In this document: positions 62,334 through 64,000 of the stretch, in pieces
Layout of the letters: every line of letters begins with the position of its first letter
Numbering within the stretch: the stretch's first letter is position 1
DNA from: Flavobacterium tegetincola DSM 22377
GTDB lineage: Bacteria > Bacteroidota > Bacteroidia > Flavobacteriales > Flavobacteriaceae
Assembly (NCBI RefSeq): GCF_000425485.1
Contig: NZ_AUDN01000024.1
Coordinates: 1 to 64,000, forward strand
Direction of reading: 5' to 3'
DNA length: 64,000 nt
Program-made: the position numbers and the translations under genes
Notes under the pieces: model-generated
The model's input: the letters and a program-made list of their open reading frames with translations, nothing else
The model's database searches: none
Told to the model about the DNA's origin: nothing

Positions 62334-62987
62334 ATGAAACCAATTTACCTATTACTTGCCATTTTATTTTTTGGAACTACTGGCTTTTCGCAGACAACTG
62401 GAAGAAACATTGGCGATATATTGCAATCCTATTATCTATTTAAGGATAAAGATGTTGTTGAAAAATCAATTGATTTTGTCAACAAGACAAATATGACTTA
62501 TAACCAGTTAGAACCTATTATAGGCGGTTTTTACGGTGCTCTATTTGAAGCTGACCCAACGATAAAGGAAAAAGTGCTTGCAAATTTAGAACAGGTTGAA
62601 TCGGTACAAATTAAAGAATTTCTTGTTTCGTTAAGTAGAGTGAGCATTGATTCCGCTTACGCAAAATTGCAGCGAACTACAGATTACAATGATATGAATT
62701 GGGCCTCTTATTTCGCTAGTGGAAATTTAAAATACGTCGACAATATCATTTCCAATATTCGATATGCTGATGAAAGGGAAAATTTAATTTTATTTTTAGC
62801 AGGTTCTACGGCAGAATGGTCGTTATGCTCAAATGCGATACAAGATAAGCGACTGAAAAAATACCTTATTTCCCTAAAAGATAAAGTCGAATCAATAGAT
62901 ACGATTCTTGCAGAACAGCCAAATTATTTTCGAGAAAAAACAGAAAAAGTACTTAAAGAACAACGGTTAAAAGGTCTTTGGAAGTAA
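62334..62987 (+). CDS. Exported hypothetical protein
   Basis: 217 residues with a Sec signal peptide (ending GFSQ, about 19). Mostly helical, repeat-like phrases (KVLANLEQVESVQIKEF). No family recognised. Stand-alone gene. It may be periplasmic or outer-membrane associated. Confidence 0.7.
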   Translation: MKPIYLLLAILFFGTTGFSQTTGRNIGDILQSYYLFKDKDVVEKSIDFVNKTNMTYNQLEPIIGGFYGALFEADPTIKEKVLANLEQVESVQIKEFLVSLSRVSIDSAYAKLQRTTDYNDMNWASYFASGNLKYVDNIISNIRYADERENLILFLAGSTAEWSLCSNAIQDKRLKKYLISLKDKVESIDTILAEQPNYFREKTEKVLKEQRLKGLWK

Positions 62988-63061
62988 AACATACTTCATT
63001 TATTAGAATCTATATCGCTATTTAAAAGCATGACATTGCTATAAAAATAGTTTAAAGTATG

Positions 63062-63252
63062 ATTAAATACTAAAGCACAGTTAGTCGGAACTATATTGAT
63101 CAATATTGCAATTGTACTGCCTTTTACTTTTGTAAATGACGCTATAGATTTTCTAATTGGATTTTTGCGCGGTGGCGGATTAGGGATTTTATTTACAAAT
63201 AATTTAGGTAAAAAAAATAAGTACAATTATATTTTGTTTTCACTCGTACATT
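63062..63252 (+). other. Possible remnant of a small membrane protein, no start codon
   Basis: Frame reads ILINIAIVLPFTFVNDAID then FLIGFLRGGGLGILFTNN to TGA 63250-63252. The hydrophobic content is gene-like, but there is no ATG (stop upstream at about 63059). Perhaps a pseudogene. Confidence 0.3.
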
Positions 63253-63259
63253 GACTTTA

Positions 63260-64000
63260 TTAATTTACAATTAGCTTAATTTGATGTGCATTTTCATCAA
63301 CAGTTACGATAACCAAATACACTCCTTTTGAAAAATGTGAAATAGAAATCGCTTGTTGCTGATAATGAGCCACAGTAATCACTTTTCGTCCATTTAAATC
63401 AACAATCTCAATACCTGCATTTTGCGCATTGGAAAGATAAACAACTCCATTAGAAGGATTTGGATACAGTGCTATTTTATTTTTTTTATCAAAATTCGCA
63501 CTACTTAATGTCATATCCAGTACGCCAACGCCTTGTAAATCAAAACCACCCGAATTAAATGGTGTAGGAAATGAATCATTTATCGCGTTTCCATAACTGT
63601 CGTAACTGGCAAATACTGGATTTATAGAACCCACCACATCAATTACTTTCACATAAAGGATATTGGATTTGTCAAGTAGCTCATTTTCTGGCAAGTCGTC
63701 TAAATTAAACGGCGTCCCATATTCTGAACTATATTTTCCAGCCAAATTATTAATGTAAGTTGCCTCTGGAGAAGCAAATGTGCTCAATTGATTTTGCGTT
63801 TGCGTTTGACTGTGGTTTTGAAATCTAAAGTAATGCACTCCATCGGAACTCACTTCCACGAAAGCTAATTCCAAATAAGCGGTACTTCCGTTTTCAAAAA
63901 CTGCAAAATCAAATCCTGGCCTGTTTGAAATTGGAGTTGCAAATGTCAGAATTGCAAAACCTCCATCGCCTAAACTAACTACGGAACCTGAAGGACTGCC
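63260..64000 (-). CDS. T9SS type A sorting-domain protein (C-terminal part, continues past the window)
   Basis: The frame is open to the right edge, so the 5' end lies beyond it (a TTG at 63874 inside is not the real start). The C-terminal 70 residues (ALYPNPSNGVVYL, then VDLNGRKV, SKGVYLVIV, HQIKLIVN) are a type A T9SS sorting domain, which sends the protein through the type IX system to the cell surface. The upstream part (GFAILTFATPISNRPGFDFA, FAVFENGSTAYLELAFVEVS) looks like a cell-surface adhesin or enzyme domain. Partial. Confidence 0.88.
   Translation of the reverse strand, partial: GSPSGSVVSLGDGGFAILTFATPISNRPGFDFAVFENGSTAYLELAFVEVSSDGVHYFRFQNHSQTQTQNQLSTFASPEATYINNLAGKYSSEYGTPFNLDDLPENELLDKSNILYVKVIDVVGSINPVFASYDSYGNAINDSFPTPFNSGGFDLQGVGVLDMTLSSANFDKKNKIALYPNPSNGVVYLSNAQNAGIEIVDLNGRKVITVAHYQQQAISISHFSKGVYLVIVTVDENAHQIKLIVN

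Overview
The window looks like chromosomal DNA of a member of the Bacteroidota, most likely Flavobacteriaceae and close to Flavobacterium. The DNA is AT-rich. A protein at the right edge ends in a type IX secretion (T9SS type A) sorting domain. Several genes have Bacteroidota-type -7 boxes (TAnnTTTG), and lipoprotein boxes of the xxSC type are frequent. No tRNA, rRNA or CRISPR array was seen.

Layout. 1-6.2 kb: tail of an IS3 transposase, a lipoprotein, phosphoglycerate mutase, a coiled-coil membrane-hairpin protein, and a MacAB-like ABC efflux operon. 7-9 kb: quinone-type oxidoreductase, cupin lipoprotein and YgiN-like monooxygenase. 9.2-13 kb: an AT-rich, defence-like island of two HEPN-type proteins and an OLD-family ATPase/TOPRIM nuclease. 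13-28.5 kb: accessory redox and stress genes, each beside its own regulator. These include MdaB/LysR, AraC/YkgB (RclC-like), Crp/NTF2-like, HxlR, a hybrid histidine kinase, nitroreductase, SnoaL-like proteins, a secreted CMD/SMP-30 fusion, SDR/Crp, AraC and an MsrQ-like protein. 28.7-30.8 kb: egtB and an egtD broken by an IS3 remnant. 30.8-41 kb: fatty acid hydroxylase, SDR/AraC, then an RND efflux operon (adaptor, pump, TolC, TetR) whose adaptor carries an in-frame stop. 41.4-43 kb: a second AraC/YkgB copy. 43.4-50 kb: YcaQ glycosylase, TfoX-like, MBL-fold hydrolase, AraC, an SDR with an in-frame stop, and an AbiEii-type pair lying between two copies of the SDR 3' end. 50-64 kb: mostly ordinary genes (DUF1501/DUF1800, ferritin, TspO-like, porin, HipA-like/DUF3037, topoisomerase III, dodecin, hemerythrin, T9SS protein).

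How the genes fit together. A strong theme is defence against quinones, electrophiles and oxidants. The oxidoreductase at 7.0 kb, the nitroreductase at 21.4 kb and the HxlR locus at 18.3 kb share a long promoter/operator sequence, suggesting an HxlR (YodB/QorR-like) regulon. MdaB, the YgiN-like monooxygenase, the two AraC/YkgB pairs and the two efflux systems fit the same theme.

The region is also rich in rearrangement. There is a reciprocally decayed 445-bp duplication around the HxlR/nitroreductase pair and a 1.5-kb AraC-YkgB duplication 26 kb apart. Two unrelated gene modules (HEPN-HEPN and AraC-YkgB) are bracketed by the same 5' and 3' non-coding elements, which looks like a cassette architecture. 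Inverted-repeat elements, direct repeats flanking modules, IS remnants and several broken genes add to this picture.
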